A DNA stretch of 64,000 nucleotides from Verrucomicrobiota bacterium (GCA_963205275.1 CAUJIH010000093.1:62001-126000); one strand, 5' to 3'; numbered from the stretch's first letter, positions 29,529 through 39,636 are shown. Notes: a model not told the origin generated them from the sequence alone. Numbers and translations: made by a program.

Positions 29529-31226
29529 ATGAAACGCCGTCGCCTTCTTCAATCGCTCGCGCTCTCGACACCTGCGATCCTTTGGTCAAATCAAACTGCT
29601 TTGGGGCAGAACCCTAAATCGACTGCACGAGAGGCTCATTCGCTCAAAGCGGATGTAGTGATCTTGGGTGGAGGACTCGGGGGTGTCTCTGCAGCACTGG
29701 CTGCAGCTCGCAATGGATTGCGTGTCATCTTAACGGAAGAAACAGACTGGATCGGCGGGCAACTCACCGCACAGGCTGTCCCGCCAGACGAACACAAAAA
29801 CATCGAAAGCTACGGGGCGAACGCCTCCTATCGCGAACTGCGCAATCGCATCCGAGACTACTATCGGAACCACTATCCGCTGACTGAGGCGGCGAAGGCG
29901 AAAGGCTGGCTCAATCCCGGGGAAGGAGGAGTGTCGCGCTTGTGCCACGAGCCCCGGGTCGCGCTAGCAGCGATGTATGAGATGATCAACTCACATCTCT
30001 CGACAGGACGCATCTCTCTGTTGCTCAATCACAAGCTGGCGGCGGCCCATACCGAAGGGGACAAGATCATCGGCGTTACGGTCCACGATCTGAGAAATAA
30101 CGTCTCACGCTCTTTGGAGGCTCCGCTCTTCATCGACGCAACCGAGTTGGGCGACTTGCTGCCGCTGAGCGAGACCGAATGGGTGACAGGATCTGAGTCG
30201 CAATCCGAGACTGGCGAACTCCATGCCCCCGAAAAGGCGAATCCTAACAATCTCCAGGCCGCGACGTGGTGTTTCCCGATCGAATACGTGGACGGGGAGA
30301 ACTTTGTCGGAGAAGCCCCGACAAACTACGATTTCTGGCGAAACTACGTTCCCCAACTGACCCCCGCCTGGCCGGGACCATTGTTCAGCTTCACATACTC
30401 AAATCCGCGTACGCTGGAACCCCGAACGCTCCCTTTCGACCCGAAGACGGAGCAAAAAGGTTCGTGGTGGACCTACCGCCGGATCGCCTGGAAGTCGAAC
30501 TTTCAGGCCGGGAGCTACGCAGGCAGCATCAGTCTGGTCAACTGGCCACAAAACGACTATCTACTGGGGCACTTTCTCGGCTCAGAGGAAGAGACGAAGC
30601 GTCATCTCGACGGAGCGCGCCAGCTCAGTCTGTCGCTGTTTCACTGGTTACAGACAGAGGCCCCCCGTCCGGATGGCGGCGGCACAGGATGGCCTGGGCT
30701 GCGACTGCGTCCCGAGTTGACCGGCTCTCCAGACGGACTGGCGCTGTATCCGTACATCCGAGAAGCACGACGCATCCGAGCAGAGTTTACCGTCTTGGAG
30801 CAACATGTCGGGGAGGACGCGCGGAGAGTAGAACTTCGTCGACCGGAAGGAGAAATCAAAGCCGTCGCGTTCGAGGATAGCGTCGGAATCGGGTCCTACA
30901 ATATCGACTTGCACCCGAGCACCGGAGGAGACAACTACATCGACGTTCGGTCCCTTCCCTTCCAGATTCCACTGGGAGCCCTGATTCCCCAGCGAGTGGA
31001 GAATCTCTTGGCGGCGAACAAGAACATCGGGACCACCCATATTACCAATGGCTGCTATCGACTCCATCCGGTGGAATGGGGCATAGGCGAGGCAGCCGGA
31101 GCGCTTGCCGCCTTTTGCAAAGCGAGAGGCAAACAGGCTCGCGAGGTGAGAAATACCCCCGACCTCCTCGTCGAATTTCAGGGACTTCTGACAAAACAGG
31201 GAGTCGAGTTATCTTGGCCCGCGTAA
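29529..31226 (+). CDS. Exported FAD-dependent oxidoreductase
   Basis: The ATG at 29529, 7 bp after ispH, gives 565 residues. The first 25 residues (MKRRRLLQSLALSTPA) are a Tat-like signal. The dinucleotide site is VVILGGGLGGVSAALAAARNG, followed by an acidic residue at the end of the second strand (LTEETDWIGGQ). The later ATELGDLLPL and TNGCYRLHPVEWGIGEAAGAL segments are typical of the FAD_oxidored (PF12831-type) family, frequent in PVC genomes next to polysaccharide genes. Substrate unknown. The open frame upstream to 29430 overlaps ispH and lacks a signal, so it is not the start. Confidence 0.88.
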   Translation: MKRRRLLQSLALSTPAILWSNQTALGQNPKSTAREAHSLKADVVILGGGLGGVSAALAAARNGLRVILTEETDWIGGQLTAQAVPPDEHKNIESYGANASYRELRNRIRDYYRNHYPLTEAAKAKGWLNPGEGGVSRLCHEPRVALAAMYEMINSHLSTGRISLLLNHKLAAAHTEGDKIIGVTVHDLRNNVSRSLEAPLFIDATELGDLLPLSETEWVTGSESQSETGELHAPEKANPNNLQAATWCFPIEYVDGENFVGEAPTNYDFWRNYVPQLTPAWPGPLFSFTYSNPRTLEPRTLPFDPKTEQKGSWWTYRRIAWKSNFQAGSYAGSISLVNWPQNDYLLGHFLGSEEETKRHLDGARQLSLSLFHWLQTEAPRPDGGGTGWPGLRLRPELTGSPDGLALYPYIREARRIRAEFTVLEQHVGEDARRVELRRPEGEIKAVAFEDSVGIGSYNIDLHPSTGGDNYIDVRSLPFQIPLGALIPQRVENLLAANKNIGTTHITNGCYRLHPVEWGIGEAAGALAAFCKARGKQAREVRNTPDLLVEFQGLLTKQGVELSWPA

Positions 31227-31262
31227 ATCCGTCACCGGACCATACCCTCTTGAATCACCGCC

Positions 31263-32117
31263 CTAACCCTCTTGTCTCCATGGCTTCAGGACATCATCGG
31301 AGAAAATGCGTTCTGAAAGAGTCCGGATTCGCTCGTCCGCCAGATGGCGTCGATAGTCTGCATTGCTAAACCAGCTCGGATAGCTAACCGTTACGACCTC
31401 CCCCAGCGTCAGCATCGCAGGAGTTGGCTCTAGGAGCTCTGAAGCATATTGTAGCCACTTTTCGCGAAATTGAGGTGGCTTGATCGGTCGGAGCCACCGA
31501 CGGGAGCCGCTTTTCACTTGGATCATACTGGCTAATTGATTCCACGGCTCACGGATAATCGAGATGACTCGCATCCGCCTTGGAAGCGTCCATCCTCTCT
31601 CGTTCAGAAAAGGTTGATACACTCGATCCTTCCATTCTGCATACTGGATAGCGAATTCACCCGGAGTCAGATTTTCCACGATAAAAATATTCCGATCAGC
31701 CGCAGATTCGCGGGCGTCCATATAGGGAATCATCTGCGCATCTAGACAACGTCGCCGTCCGTAGGTGCGAAAATGACGGAGCACTCTCCGAGCGAAGGGG
31801 CGAAGGAAGGTCGGATATCGTTTCACGAAGCCTTCACGCTGGGTCCTCAAATAGCGCCAAATATGCCAGTCATCACCGTGACAAAACGCTAATTCACTGG
31901 CACGCCCTCCGCGCACGGAGACATACACAATCGGTTTTCCGTCGAGCGGAGTTTTCGCACGCAGGCTCAGAGGTGTGTCATTGATCAGCCGATTCATGCC
32001 GTCAAAATGCGGAATCAGCCAAGCCAAGATCGCATGGATTCCAGAGCGCCGCAGTCCTAGTACGAACACATCCTCATCCGCCCAGCGTTCCTGATGCAGT
32101 GATACATCTTCCCTCAT
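31263..32117 (-). CDS. Sulfotransferase-like P-loop protein
   Basis: A 284-residue cytoplasmic protein. VLGLRRSGIHAILAWLI at residues 19-35 corresponds to the 5'-phosphosulfate loop (GxxRSGTTWL) of PAPS-dependent sulfotransferases, with histidine where threonine-tryptophan is usual. VISIIREPWNQLASM near residue 195 matches the 3'-phosphate motif (RDPR...S). The rest is rich in arginine and aromatic residues. A sulfotransferase fold is likely, but the substrate and even transferase activity are inferred. It converges with the FAD oxidoreductase gene (36-bp gap). A sulfate-adding enzyme beside sulfatase-bearing genes may relate to its own glycans. Confidence 0.6.
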   Translation of the reverse strand: MREDVSLHQERWADEDVFVLGLRRSGIHAILAWLIPHFDGMNRLINDTPLSLRAKTPLDGKPIVYVSVRGGRASELAFCHGDDWHIWRYLRTQREGFVKRYPTFLRPFARRVLRHFRTYGRRRCLDAQMIPYMDARESAADRNIFIVENLTPGEFAIQYAEWKDRVYQPFLNERGWTLPRRMRVISIIREPWNQLASMIQVKSGSRRWLRPIKPPQFREKWLQYASELLEPTPAMLTLGEVVTVSYPSWFSNADYRRHLADERIRTLSERIFSDDVLKPWRQEG

Positions 32118-32297
32118 CGATCCAACTCTTGGAGCTTGTTCATACGGAAACGCAGTTTTAGTCGTCTAAGCTTGAGTCAACTTTGTGAGAACAAATCTGC
32201 ATGTGCTTCATAGCAGACGCTCAAGGGTGGCGCAAACGTCTCTTTACTCTTTCGTAGAAACGCGAAGCGAAACCAATCCTGACTGATCGAATGACGC

Positions 32298-33971
32298 TCA
32301 CTTCAGTGCCACGATCACGCGCACCTGTTCTGCCATCTCGCCATCGCCGCGCAGCCGCAAATTAATCGTACGACGATCCTCGCTCAGAAGAATTTCGTCC
32401 TCACCCGAGGTCAGGCCGCGTCCAATCAGCCCCTGCTCTCGGATACTGGTGGCACCGACCACCGCATCCGAACTCTCCAAACGGTCTTGAGAAAATATGA
32501 TGCCCACGATCGGGTGGTCGAAAGTGAGTGAGGTCTCCCTCTCTCCGTTATCACGCCCAGATCTCTCCTTGGACGGTACCTGTAGGAGATAACTGCGCAA
32601 TTCGCTATCCGGAGCAAGAGATGCCCCGTGATTCGCCTCCGCTACGGCAAACGATCCATTGGGAAGGCTATCTACCTGCAACTCATCCGATAGACGAAAT
32701 GACTCATTCTCCAAAACGACGCGCAGGTCTCCGGATTCCTCTCCGATTGACGCATTAATCAAGCCAGGCAGTTCGACGCGAACTGGTCCCAGATTATCCT
32801 CGACTCCGGCCACCATAGCCCAAGCCTTGGAAAAAGCGCGGGGATTGTAGGGCACATCCACCAACTTGTCGCGGAAGTGATCAACCTGAACTGCCTCGAA
32901 TTCTGATAGCGCACGACATTTCCCGCTCGTCGTCAGACAGACCCCGGCACCACCACCGAGCACGATGGCTTCCGTTCTGTCCGTATCCCGTGCATCGATC
33001 CCGACAAACTGAGTTGTTTTAGAAATACTGAGTCCGCGTGAGCGCAGACGCACTCCAGTATCACCATCCGAGGCTTTCGCTAGAGCGATTCCGGACAGAA
33101 CTTCGGCAGTTGCGTCGGGACTGATTTCGAATCGAGCGGGTCCCTGAACAGTCAAATCTGCACCTCCCGAGAGTCGCATGGAAACGATCCCTCGGCTCAG
33201 TTCATAAACTCCGGGGAGCATTCTCCCCTCCTGATCGGGCTGGGTGCCATCTCCCCATCGGGCATCGTCGGTGCTCTTCACTACGGCTCCCACCGACGCC
33301 ACCGAGGCGGAACCGGGGGCCGCCATACGTCGTGCGACAACCTGACCAGCCAGAAAAGCACCGATGCCAACGACAGCCGCCGCTGTCAGTAATCTCAACA
33401 CGGTGCTGGGCCAGCCAGAGGAGAAGGACACGATATTGTCAGGCGGCGTTGAGTCCGTATCCAACGACATCTCTCGGTCAAGGAGGTTCGCAAAATCATC
33501 GACGAAATGATCCTCTTTTGTCTCCGCCCACATCCGAGTCTGCAGGGATTCCAGAAAGGCCTGCTCGCTCCGATCCCGCGACACCGCCTCGCGCAGCCAC
33601 TCGTCCTCGGCCAAACGACGTCGCAGATCCCGAGTCGTATCGGGTTTTTCCCATAGACGCTTCGTTAGCTGATCGCATTCAAAGACAGTCGCATCCCCCT
33701 CACATACTCGTGCGACCAATTCAGATTCCTCCAGCGCTGCACTGACGAGATCGCCTTTCCAGACAGTTCCCGGGTCCCTTACTGCCCCCCCTTGCTCACG
33801 AAGAACCTGACGAAGCCATTCCGAAAAGCGCAGTTCCTCAGAAATTCGCTCCCCGAATGATTCCCGATTCGCCGCTCTTTGAGATAGCTCCTCTAGAAGT
33901 AGCTCATCGGCCTCTCCGTGCAGGAGTTCGAGCAGTAGTTCGTCATCGTCAGAGTGAAGTTTTCGATCCAT
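32298..33971 (-). CDS. FecR-domain membrane protein, partner of an ECF sigma factor
   Basis: A 557-residue protein. The N-terminal 180 residues are acidic and helical with two anti-sigma-like repeats (LLELLHGEADELLLEEL and similar). One transmembrane segment at about residues 190-212 (LLTAAAVVGIGAFLAG) follows. The periplasmic part has the FecR fold (GVYELSRGIVSMRLSGGADLTVQGPARFEI). This layout is common in PVC bacteria, where it is linked to a sigma factor and often to a secreted LamG-type partner. It starts 10 bp after the sigma-factor stop on the same strand. It probably holds the sigma factor until a surface signal is sensed. Confidence 0.85.
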   Translation of the reverse strand: MDRKLHSDDDELLLELLHGEADELLLEELSQRAANRESFGERISEELRFSEWLRQVLREQGGAVRDPGTVWKGDLVSAALEESELVARVCEGDATVFECDQLTKRLWEKPDTTRDLRRRLAEDEWLREAVSRDRSEQAFLESLQTRMWAETKEDHFVDDFANLLDREMSLDTDSTPPDNIVSFSSGWPSTVLRLLTAAAVVGIGAFLAGQVVARRMAAPGSASVASVGAVVKSTDDARWGDGTQPDQEGRMLPGVYELSRGIVSMRLSGGADLTVQGPARFEISPDATAEVLSGIALAKASDGDTGVRLRSRGLSISKTTQFVGIDARDTDRTEAIVLGGGAGVCLTTSGKCRALSEFEAVQVDHFRDKLVDVPYNPRAFSKAWAMVAGVEDNLGPVRVELPGLINASIGEESGDLRVVLENESFRLSDELQVDSLPNGSFAVAEANHGASLAPDSELRSYLLQVPSKERSGRDNGERETSLTFDHPIVGIIFSQDRLESSDAVVGATSIREQGLIGRGLTSGEDEILLSEDRRTINLRLRGDGEMAEQVRVIVALK

Positions 33972-33981
33972 ATCGAGCGAT

Positions 33982-34527
33982 TCAGTGGGCAGTAGCGACA
34001 GCGAGCCGTTGTTCCATGCACTCGCGCAGAGCGCTGCGTAGGCGCTCTAGCGACTTCCGCACAGCGGGTGGTTTCATCTCAAATTCCTCGGCTATATCCT
34101 GAGCAGAATGCTCTTCTTCATAGCGCGAGCGCAGTAGCCGCAGACTTCGCTCTGGCAGAGCCTGCACGCACTCGCGCAGCGCGGTCAAGCGGGCTTGCGC
34201 ATAGTCCCCCATCTCCTCCGGAGCTTCGTCCATGGCAGAGGAAGAGGCCAGTAGCACATCCGTGAGATTGTCTGACAGGATGCGCTTACGGCGGGCATCT
34301 TTCCGACGCTCGTTGATCACCAGATTTCGTGCGATCCCACGTAGCCAAGCTCCGAAGTCGCGACTCTGATCGAACTCATCAAAGCGATTGTAGGCGACGA
34401 TAAACGCCTCCTGCGCCACATCATCCACCCACAGGGGATCGACTCCCAGAGAGCGCACGAAGCCGCGCAGCCCTGCGTGATACTCGCGAACATGCTCGAT
34501 AAATTGCTCTCTTTCGACGGGTGTCAT
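33982..34527 (-). CDS. ECF RNA polymerase sigma factor
   Basis: A 181-residue protein with region 2 (VREYHAGLRGFVRSLGVDPLWVDDVAQEAFIVAYNRFDEF) and region 4 helix-turn-helix (LPERSLRLLRSRYEEEHSAQDIAEEF) near residues 122-150. DDVAQEAF is the usual region 2.2 core. It fits the Rhodopirellula/Verrucomicrobium ECF group. The FecR gene follows at 10 bp, so it is regulated with its own anti-sigma-like partner. Target genes cannot be read here. Confidence 0.93.
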   Translation of the reverse strand: MTPVEREQFIEHVREYHAGLRGFVRSLGVDPLWVDDVAQEAFIVAYNRFDEFDQSRDFGAWLRGIARNLVINERRKDARRKRILSDNLTDVLLASSSAMDEAPEEMGDYAQARLTALRECVQALPERSLRLLRSRYEEEHSAQDIAEEFEMKPPAVRKSLERLRSALRECMEQRLAVATAH

Positions 34528-34625
34528 GAAGCCGATCTCTCCTTCTTGTCCCGAAGGCTGGGAGCGTGACTTGATCTCGCATGATTGGGGAAATTTTTAT
34601 CGCCGAGCCACGATTAAATCTTCCA

Positions 34626-35384
34626 TCAGTCGATGTAGATTGCAATCGGGCAGTGGTCCGAGCCATGGACGGAGGGTAAGATCGCGGCATCCTTCATCCG
34701 ACTGATCAATTGAGGAGAGATACAGAAATAATCGATTCTCCATCCTACATTCCTCTCTCGGGCTCCGCCCCGATAGCTCCACCACGTATAGCTGTCGCGT
34801 TGATCGGGGTAAAAATGGCGAAAACTATCGACAAATCCTGCCTCCTCGATGCGGTCAAAACCGGCTCGTTCCTCATCAGTGAACCCGGCGCTCCTCCGAT
34901 TCTGATCTGGGCGAGCTAGGTCAATTTCCCGGTGTGCCACATTCAGGTCTCCGGCGAAAATTACAGGCTTCTCCCTTTCCAGTTCTTTCATATAAGTCAG
35001 AAATGCCTCGTCCCACCGCGTCCGGTAGGCGAGCCGCTGGAGCTGATCCTGTGAATTCGGCGTATAGACATTTACGATCTGAAAATCTGGAAATTCCGTG
35101 ATCAGAACTCGCCCTTCGTGATCGTGCTCGTCTATTCCGATTCCGCGACTCGTGGAGAGAATCGGTACCCGCGACAGAGTCGCTACGCCGGAATAACCCT
35201 TTTTCTCCGCAGCGTTCCATTCCACGGACCACCCCAGGGCACCGAAATCATGCTCCACCTGTTCGCGCTCAGCCTTAACTTCCTGCAGCACGATAACATC
35301 CGGGTTCTCTCGCTCTAAAAACTCGAGAAAGCCCTTCTTCAGCACCGCTCGGATCCCATTCACATTCCAACTAATCAGCTTCAT
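34626..35384 (-). CDS. xth: Exodeoxyribonuclease III / AP endonuclease
   Basis: A 252-residue protein of the ExoA/XthA endonuclease-exonuclease-phosphatase fold. Motifs in order: ISWNVNGIRA with Asn7, VIVLQEVKAE with the metal-binding glutamate, NVYTPNSQD, AGDLNVAHREIDLA, TWWSYRGGARERNVGWRIDYF and the terminal GSDHCPI with Asp and His. It cleaves abasic sites and trims 3' ends in base excision repair. The length equals the usual ExoA. Confidence 0.95.
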   Translation of the reverse strand: MKLISWNVNGIRAVLKKGFLEFLERENPDVIVLQEVKAEREQVEHDFGALGWSVEWNAAEKKGYSGVATLSRVPILSTSRGIGIDEHDHEGRVLITEFPDFQIVNVYTPNSQDQLQRLAYRTRWDEAFLTYMKELEREKPVIFAGDLNVAHREIDLARPDQNRRSAGFTDEERAGFDRIEEAGFVDSFRHFYPDQRDSYTWWSYRGGARERNVGWRIDYFCISPQLISRMKDAAILPSVHGSDHCPIAIYID

Positions 35385-35622
35385 CTCTATCGAATACGAT
35401 TTCGTGTCACGCTCAGCCGTTCACCCAAGTCCAGTGCAGCGCAACACTTTTCGCTTGCGAATCCTTACACTCAGAAGCATAAAGAACGCTTTGTCAGTTT
35501 GGAGAATTTTCTAATCTTAAAGATTTTCCGATTTTTTTCATTCAAATAGACAAATTCGGTGAGACCGTAACGCTTTCCCCTCGGTTCAACGCGTTTCTAC
35601 CGCTTTCCATCATCTCTTCACT

Positions 35623-36573
35623 ATGATAGAAGTTATCAATCTTCATAAACACTTCGGTGCCAAGGTCGCAGTCGACGGCGTGTCATTCACCGTCAAGAAA
35701 GGCGAAGTCCTCGGCTTCCTCGGACCCAACGGTGCCGGAAAATCCACCACCATGCGCATGGTGACGGGATTCATGCCGCCTACTCTCGGTAGCGTGCGAA
35801 TCGGCGGAGCTGACATCGAGACGAACGAGATCGAGGCGAAGGCGAAGATCGGCTATCTGCCAGAGGCTGCTCCACTCTACTCTGATATGACGGTGGAGGC
35901 CTTCCTGCGATTCGCAGCTGAAATGCGACGTGTGCCGGCTGCGGAGATCGACGCCGCCGTCGAACGGGTCATCGAGACCACCTTCCTTGATCCCGTCCGG
36001 CACCAGAGCATCGACACTCTATCGAAAGGCTATCGCCACCGTACCTGCTTCGCGCAGTCGATCATCCACGATCCCGAAGTCCTCATTCTCGACGAGCCAA
36101 CGGATGGACTCGATCCGAATCAAAAGCACGAGATCCGTCAACTGATTCACCGAATGGGAAAAACGAAGGCGATCATCTTTTCCACCCATATTCTGGAAGA
36201 AGTCGAAGCCGCCTGCACCCGAGCAATCATCATCGATCGAGGCCGTATCATCGCCGACGGAACTCCGGAGGAACTGAAGGCGAAGGCCAGCAATGCGGGA
36301 ACCGTATATCTGAAGGCATCTGGATCGGCTGGTGAGGCAATCAAGGAATGGCTGGAAAGGCTCGCCTCTACTGCCTCTGTTGAGGTTCTCGAATCCTCTG
36401 ACGACGAAATCATCGCTCGCGTGAAACCGAAAAAGGGCAAATCCAATGACCTCAGTTCTGAAGTCTATACGCTTTGCCGTGAAAAAAACCTGAATGTTCA
36501 CGAGCTGCGTGTGGAAGAGGGTCGCCTCGACATACTCTTCCGCGAAATCACCAAATCGGACTCTGATAAATAA
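35623..36573 (+). CDS. ABC transporter ATPase (GldA-like)
   Basis: A 316-residue ATPase. Walker A GPNGAGKST near residue 34, signature LSKGYRHRT near residue 130, Walker B VLILDEPTDGLDP near residue 150, H-loop STHILEEVE. The SKGY form of the signature is normal for this subfamily. About 90 residues after the ATPase core are the extra domain typical of ABC-2 exporters. It is the first of four genes (35623-41280) with gaps of 42, 39 and 54 bp that match the Gld-type exporter layout. In Bacteroidetes this system supports gliding; in PVC bacteria the role is not known. A 238-bp AT-rich spacer precedes it and probably contains the promoter. Confidence 0.93.
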   Translation: MIEVINLHKHFGAKVAVDGVSFTVKKGEVLGFLGPNGAGKSTTMRMVTGFMPPTLGSVRIGGADIETNEIEAKAKIGYLPEAAPLYSDMTVEAFLRFAAEMRRVPAAEIDAAVERVIETTFLDPVRHQSIDTLSKGYRHRTCFAQSIIHDPEVLILDEPTDGLDPNQKHEIRQLIHRMGKTKAIIFSTHILEEVEAACTRAIIIDRGRIIADGTPEELKAKASNAGTVYLKASGSAGEAIKEWLERLASTASVEVLESSDDEIIARVKPKKGKSNDLSSEVYTLCREKNLNVHELRVEEGRLDILFREITKSDSDK

Positions 36574-36615
36574 GGAACCCCTGATTCCGCTCCAGACTGA
36601 CTTTTCATCGATCTT

Positions 36616-37455
36616 ATGAAAGCTTTGATCACTCTTCTACTGCAATTCGCCGTCCCGACGGCCATCATCGCCGCTGTATTCGTCGGCATCGTTTTCTTCG
36701 TACTTCCTCGCGAGGTAAGGACAATTTTTAAGCGCGAGCTTAGAAGCTATTTCACCTCACCGATCGCTTACGTGCTTTTTGTCGTCTTCCTCGGGATCTC
36801 GAATGCTCTCTCCTTCTTCTTCACAGGCGTTCTTGAGGGCGGAGAGGCTGATCTCTTCCTTCCTTACTTCCAGTATCTGCCTTGGTATCTGATCCTCATT
36901 GCCCCCGCTGTGGGAATGCGTCTGTGGTCAGAGGAGCAACGGCTGGGCACCATGGAACTGATGCTGACGATGCCGCTGGCCCCTTGGCATGCGATTTTGG
37001 GAAAATATCTCGCTGCTGCGGTGGTGCTCTTCACCATGTTGCTGCTGTCCTTTCCCATCGTGTGGACCATCAATTTCCTAGGAGAACCAGATAACGGAGT
37101 CATCATGTCCGGCTTCGTGGCGACTTTCTTCGTCGCCCTCTGCTTTCTGGCCGTTACCTCCTTCGTTTCCGCGATGACTCGGAGTCAGTTGGTGGCCCTC
37201 CTTATCTCTGTCGCCGTATGTCTGGTGCTCTGGCTCGGTGGACTTCCTCACATCAGTGAGATGCTGATGAACCTGAAAGGTGCTTGGCTAATCGCTTGGC
37301 CATTGCTCAAGCTCATCAATGCCGTCGGCGTGATGCCCCATTTCACAGAGCTGGCGAAAGGTGTCCTCGGTCTCCGAGACATCATTTTCTTCCTCACCTT
37401 CATTGCCTTCTGCCTCTTCGCTACATCCACCGCTATCCGTCTGAAGCGTGCGTAA
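36616..37455 (+). CDS. ABC-2 type permease (GldF-like)
   Basis: A 279-residue protein with about seven hydrophobic segments. The family core starts at IFKRELRSYFTSPIAYV near residue 36, with SEEQRLGTMELMLTMP near residue 101 as the characteristic cytoplasmic loop. An additional N-terminal hydrophobic segment (residues 4-32) precedes this core. It may be a true extra helix or the result of a start upstream of the one used, but no other start in frame gives a better fit. It forms the membrane channel for the ATPase at 35623. Confidence 0.9.
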   Translation: MKALITLLLQFAVPTAIIAAVFVGIVFFVLPREVRTIFKRELRSYFTSPIAYVLFVVFLGISNALSFFFTGVLEGGEADLFLPYFQYLPWYLILIAPAVGMRLWSEEQRLGTMELMLTMPLAPWHAILGKYLAAAVVLFTMLLLSFPIVWTINFLGEPDNGVIMSGFVATFFVALCFLAVTSFVSAMTRSQLVALLISVAVCLVLWLGGLPHISEMLMNLKGAWLIAWPLLKLINAVGVMPHFTELAKGVLGLRDIIFFLTFIAFCLFATSTAIRLKRA

Positions 37456-37494
37456 CCCTCCTCCCTACCTAATTTCTATTATCCCATCCATCGT

Positions 37495-39582
37495 ATGAGT
37501 AAATCGAAAGAAACTCCCGCTGCATCCGGAATAAGCCGTCGTAACGTCGCTCTCATCGGTCTCGGGGCGGCCTTTTGCATCGCCCTGCTCGTGAATTTCG
37601 TTGTCGGGAAAATGAGCTTACGTGCCGACCTGACGGAGAACGGAGTATTCACCCTCTCTGACGGAACGAAAAACATCCTCTCGCGCCTTGATACCCCCGT
37701 CGAGATTCGCTATTACGTCACCGACGATTCGAAGACGATGAGCCCCAACGAGCGCGCTCGAGCCCAGCGAACCTCCGATCTACTCTCTGAGTTCGTCCGC
37801 AATGCGCCGATGAAGGAGATCGAAACGAGCAATGCTAAGGGCGAATTTGAAAAGAAAAAAGTCAAAATGCTGACGGTGAAAAAGCTCAATCCGGAACCTA
37901 ATACTGATGCCGAGGACTCCGCGATGATCGATGGCCTCCGCGCAGGGATGTCCGGTGAAACGAATAACGAGATCTATTTTGGAATCGCTATCCAGTGTCT
38001 CGACTCCGTAGAGACCATCCCCTTCCTCCCCGCGAAGCCGGAGACCACTCTGGAGTACGATCTGGCCCGCGCCATCTCAGGAGTGCAGGGCGGCACTAAA
38101 AAGAAAGTTGTAGTGATGACCAGTCTGCCCGTCGGTGGTGGATTTAGTGGAAATTTCCAAGCTCCACCGCAGCAGCCTTGGATGTTCTATGAACAGCTCG
38201 GGAAGGACTACAGCATCGAGACCATCGCTCCGACAGTGACCGAGATTCCGGCAGACACGGCCACTCTGATCGTCCTGCATCCTTTCGACATCACGGACGA
38301 AGGTCAGTATGCGATCGATCAATACCTGCTGAAGGGCGGTAATGTCATTGCTTTTGTCGATCCCAACTTTTTTTATGCCCGTGCCCTCGCGCAAGGAGAA
38401 TCCCAAGTCCCCGGAATGCCTCCTCAGGGTGGCCCTAGCCCCTCATCTGACCTCGACAAGCTTTTCAAGACTTGGGGTGTGACGTACGATGCGAACCGAG
38501 TCCTCGCCGATCTCGATTTCGGCTCTGAAATCATCCGCCGAGGGAACTTTTCTCCCACCTTTCTCACTCTCACCCGCGCCGCCTTGGGTTCTAGTCCGAA
38601 AGACCCCGGACTGACCGATCCCATGACCAGCATGTTGAACCAGTTGAACATGCTCACTCCTGGTGCATTCGAAGTATCGCCTCCAGAAGGCGTAGTCAGC
38701 GAATCACTCGTGCTCTCTTCTACCAATAATGAATTGGTTAGTTCCTTCGATGCTGATCCCACCGCCGAAGGTGGATCTGATCGAATTCGAGAGAAGTTCC
38801 AAGCTTTTGGCAAGCGCCGTCCCTTCGTCGTTCGGCTGACCGGTGAATTTTCTACGGCCTTCCCCGATGGTGATCCCGCGAAGGCTCACAAGGATGCCGA
38901 TGATGCCAAGAAGGATGAGGCAAATGATAAGACCGACAAGAAAAACGACGAGAAAAAGGACGCTGAGACTGAGAAGAAAAATGAAAAAGAAGCGGATACG
39001 TCGCTGAAAAAATCGACCAATCCCGGACGGGTTTTGCTGATCGCCGATACGGACTTCATCTATGATGCGAACGTCGTACGTCGAAACCGAATTCCTGGCT
39101 TGAACATCGAAGTGCCGGAGTTGTTGAACGAAAACCTAACTCTCGTGCAAAACGCCGTGGAACAGATGTCTGGTGATCCCGACCTAATCCGCGTTCGCAG
39201 TCGCACCGGAGTCAGTCGCCCATTCACTAAGCAGAATGAGTGGTATCGCGAAGCCCAGCAGAAGTATGCGAAAGAGGTCGCCGAATTTAGCGAAAAAGCG
39301 AAAGAGGCTGAGCGCAAACTGAACGAAATCGTTCAGAAAACTCCAGAGAACATCGATCAGGCCATGCTCTCTCCAGAGGTACAGGCGGAACTTAAAAAGC
39401 TCCAGCAGGACGAAGTCGAATTCCGCCGCCGCCAGCGCGAACTTCAGAAAGAAGTGACTCGCGAATTCCGCCAGAAGCTCGCCACATACAAGTTCGGTAA
39501 CACATTACTGATGCCAGTTCTCGTTATTGTCTTTGGTATTGCCATCGCCTTGATCCGCCGTCGTCGGATTGCAGCCCGCTAA
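37495..39582 (+). CDS. GldG-like ABC accessory protein with lysine-rich insert
   Basis: A 695-residue protein anchored by a segment near residues 15-38 and a second helix at the C-terminus (LLMPVLVIVFGIAIALI). The periplasmic part starts SLRADLTENGVFTLSDGTKNIL, the hallmark of the GldG/ABC_transp_aux family, and contains the lone IMPDH-like motif VIAFVDPNFFY. Around residues 460-505 a run of K, D and E forms a low-complexity insert (TDKKNDEKKDAETEKKNEKE), and near 580-660 a coiled coil (EFSEKAKEAERKLNEI) leads to the last helix. It couples the exporter to a periplasmic partner. Confidence 0.9.
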   Translation: MSKSKETPAASGISRRNVALIGLGAAFCIALLVNFVVGKMSLRADLTENGVFTLSDGTKNILSRLDTPVEIRYYVTDDSKTMSPNERARAQRTSDLLSEFVRNAPMKEIETSNAKGEFEKKKVKMLTVKKLNPEPNTDAEDSAMIDGLRAGMSGETNNEIYFGIAIQCLDSVETIPFLPAKPETTLEYDLARAISGVQGGTKKKVVVMTSLPVGGGFSGNFQAPPQQPWMFYEQLGKDYSIETIAPTVTEIPADTATLIVLHPFDITDEGQYAIDQYLLKGGNVIAFVDPNFFYARALAQGESQVPGMPPQGGPSPSSDLDKLFKTWGVTYDANRVLADLDFGSEIIRRGNFSPTFLTLTRAALGSSPKDPGLTDPMTSMLNQLNMLTPGAFEVSPPEGVVSESLVLSSTNNELVSSFDADPTAEGGSDRIREKFQAFGKRRPFVVRLTGEFSTAFPDGDPAKAHKDADDAKKDEANDKTDKKNDEKKDAETEKKNEKEADTSLKKSTNPGRVLLIADTDFIYDANVVRRNRIPGLNIEVPELLNENLTLVQNAVEQMSGDPDLIRVRSRTGVSRPFTKQNEWYREAQQKYAKEVAEFSEKAKEAERKLNEIVQKTPENIDQAMLSPEVQAELKKLQQDEVEFRRRQRELQKEVTREFRQKLATYKFGNTLLMPVLVIVFGIAIALIRRRRIAAR

Positions 39583-39636
39583 CCAGATTCATCGGATTTT
39601 ATCCCCATTTAGCCTTTCACTCCCGATTCGATTCCT

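Noticed and set aside
36010-36060. Degenerate ABC signature (LSKGY rather than LSGGQ) as a sign of inactivity
   Set aside because: SKGY is the normal form in Gld-type ABC-2 ATPases; Walker A, B and H-loop are intact.
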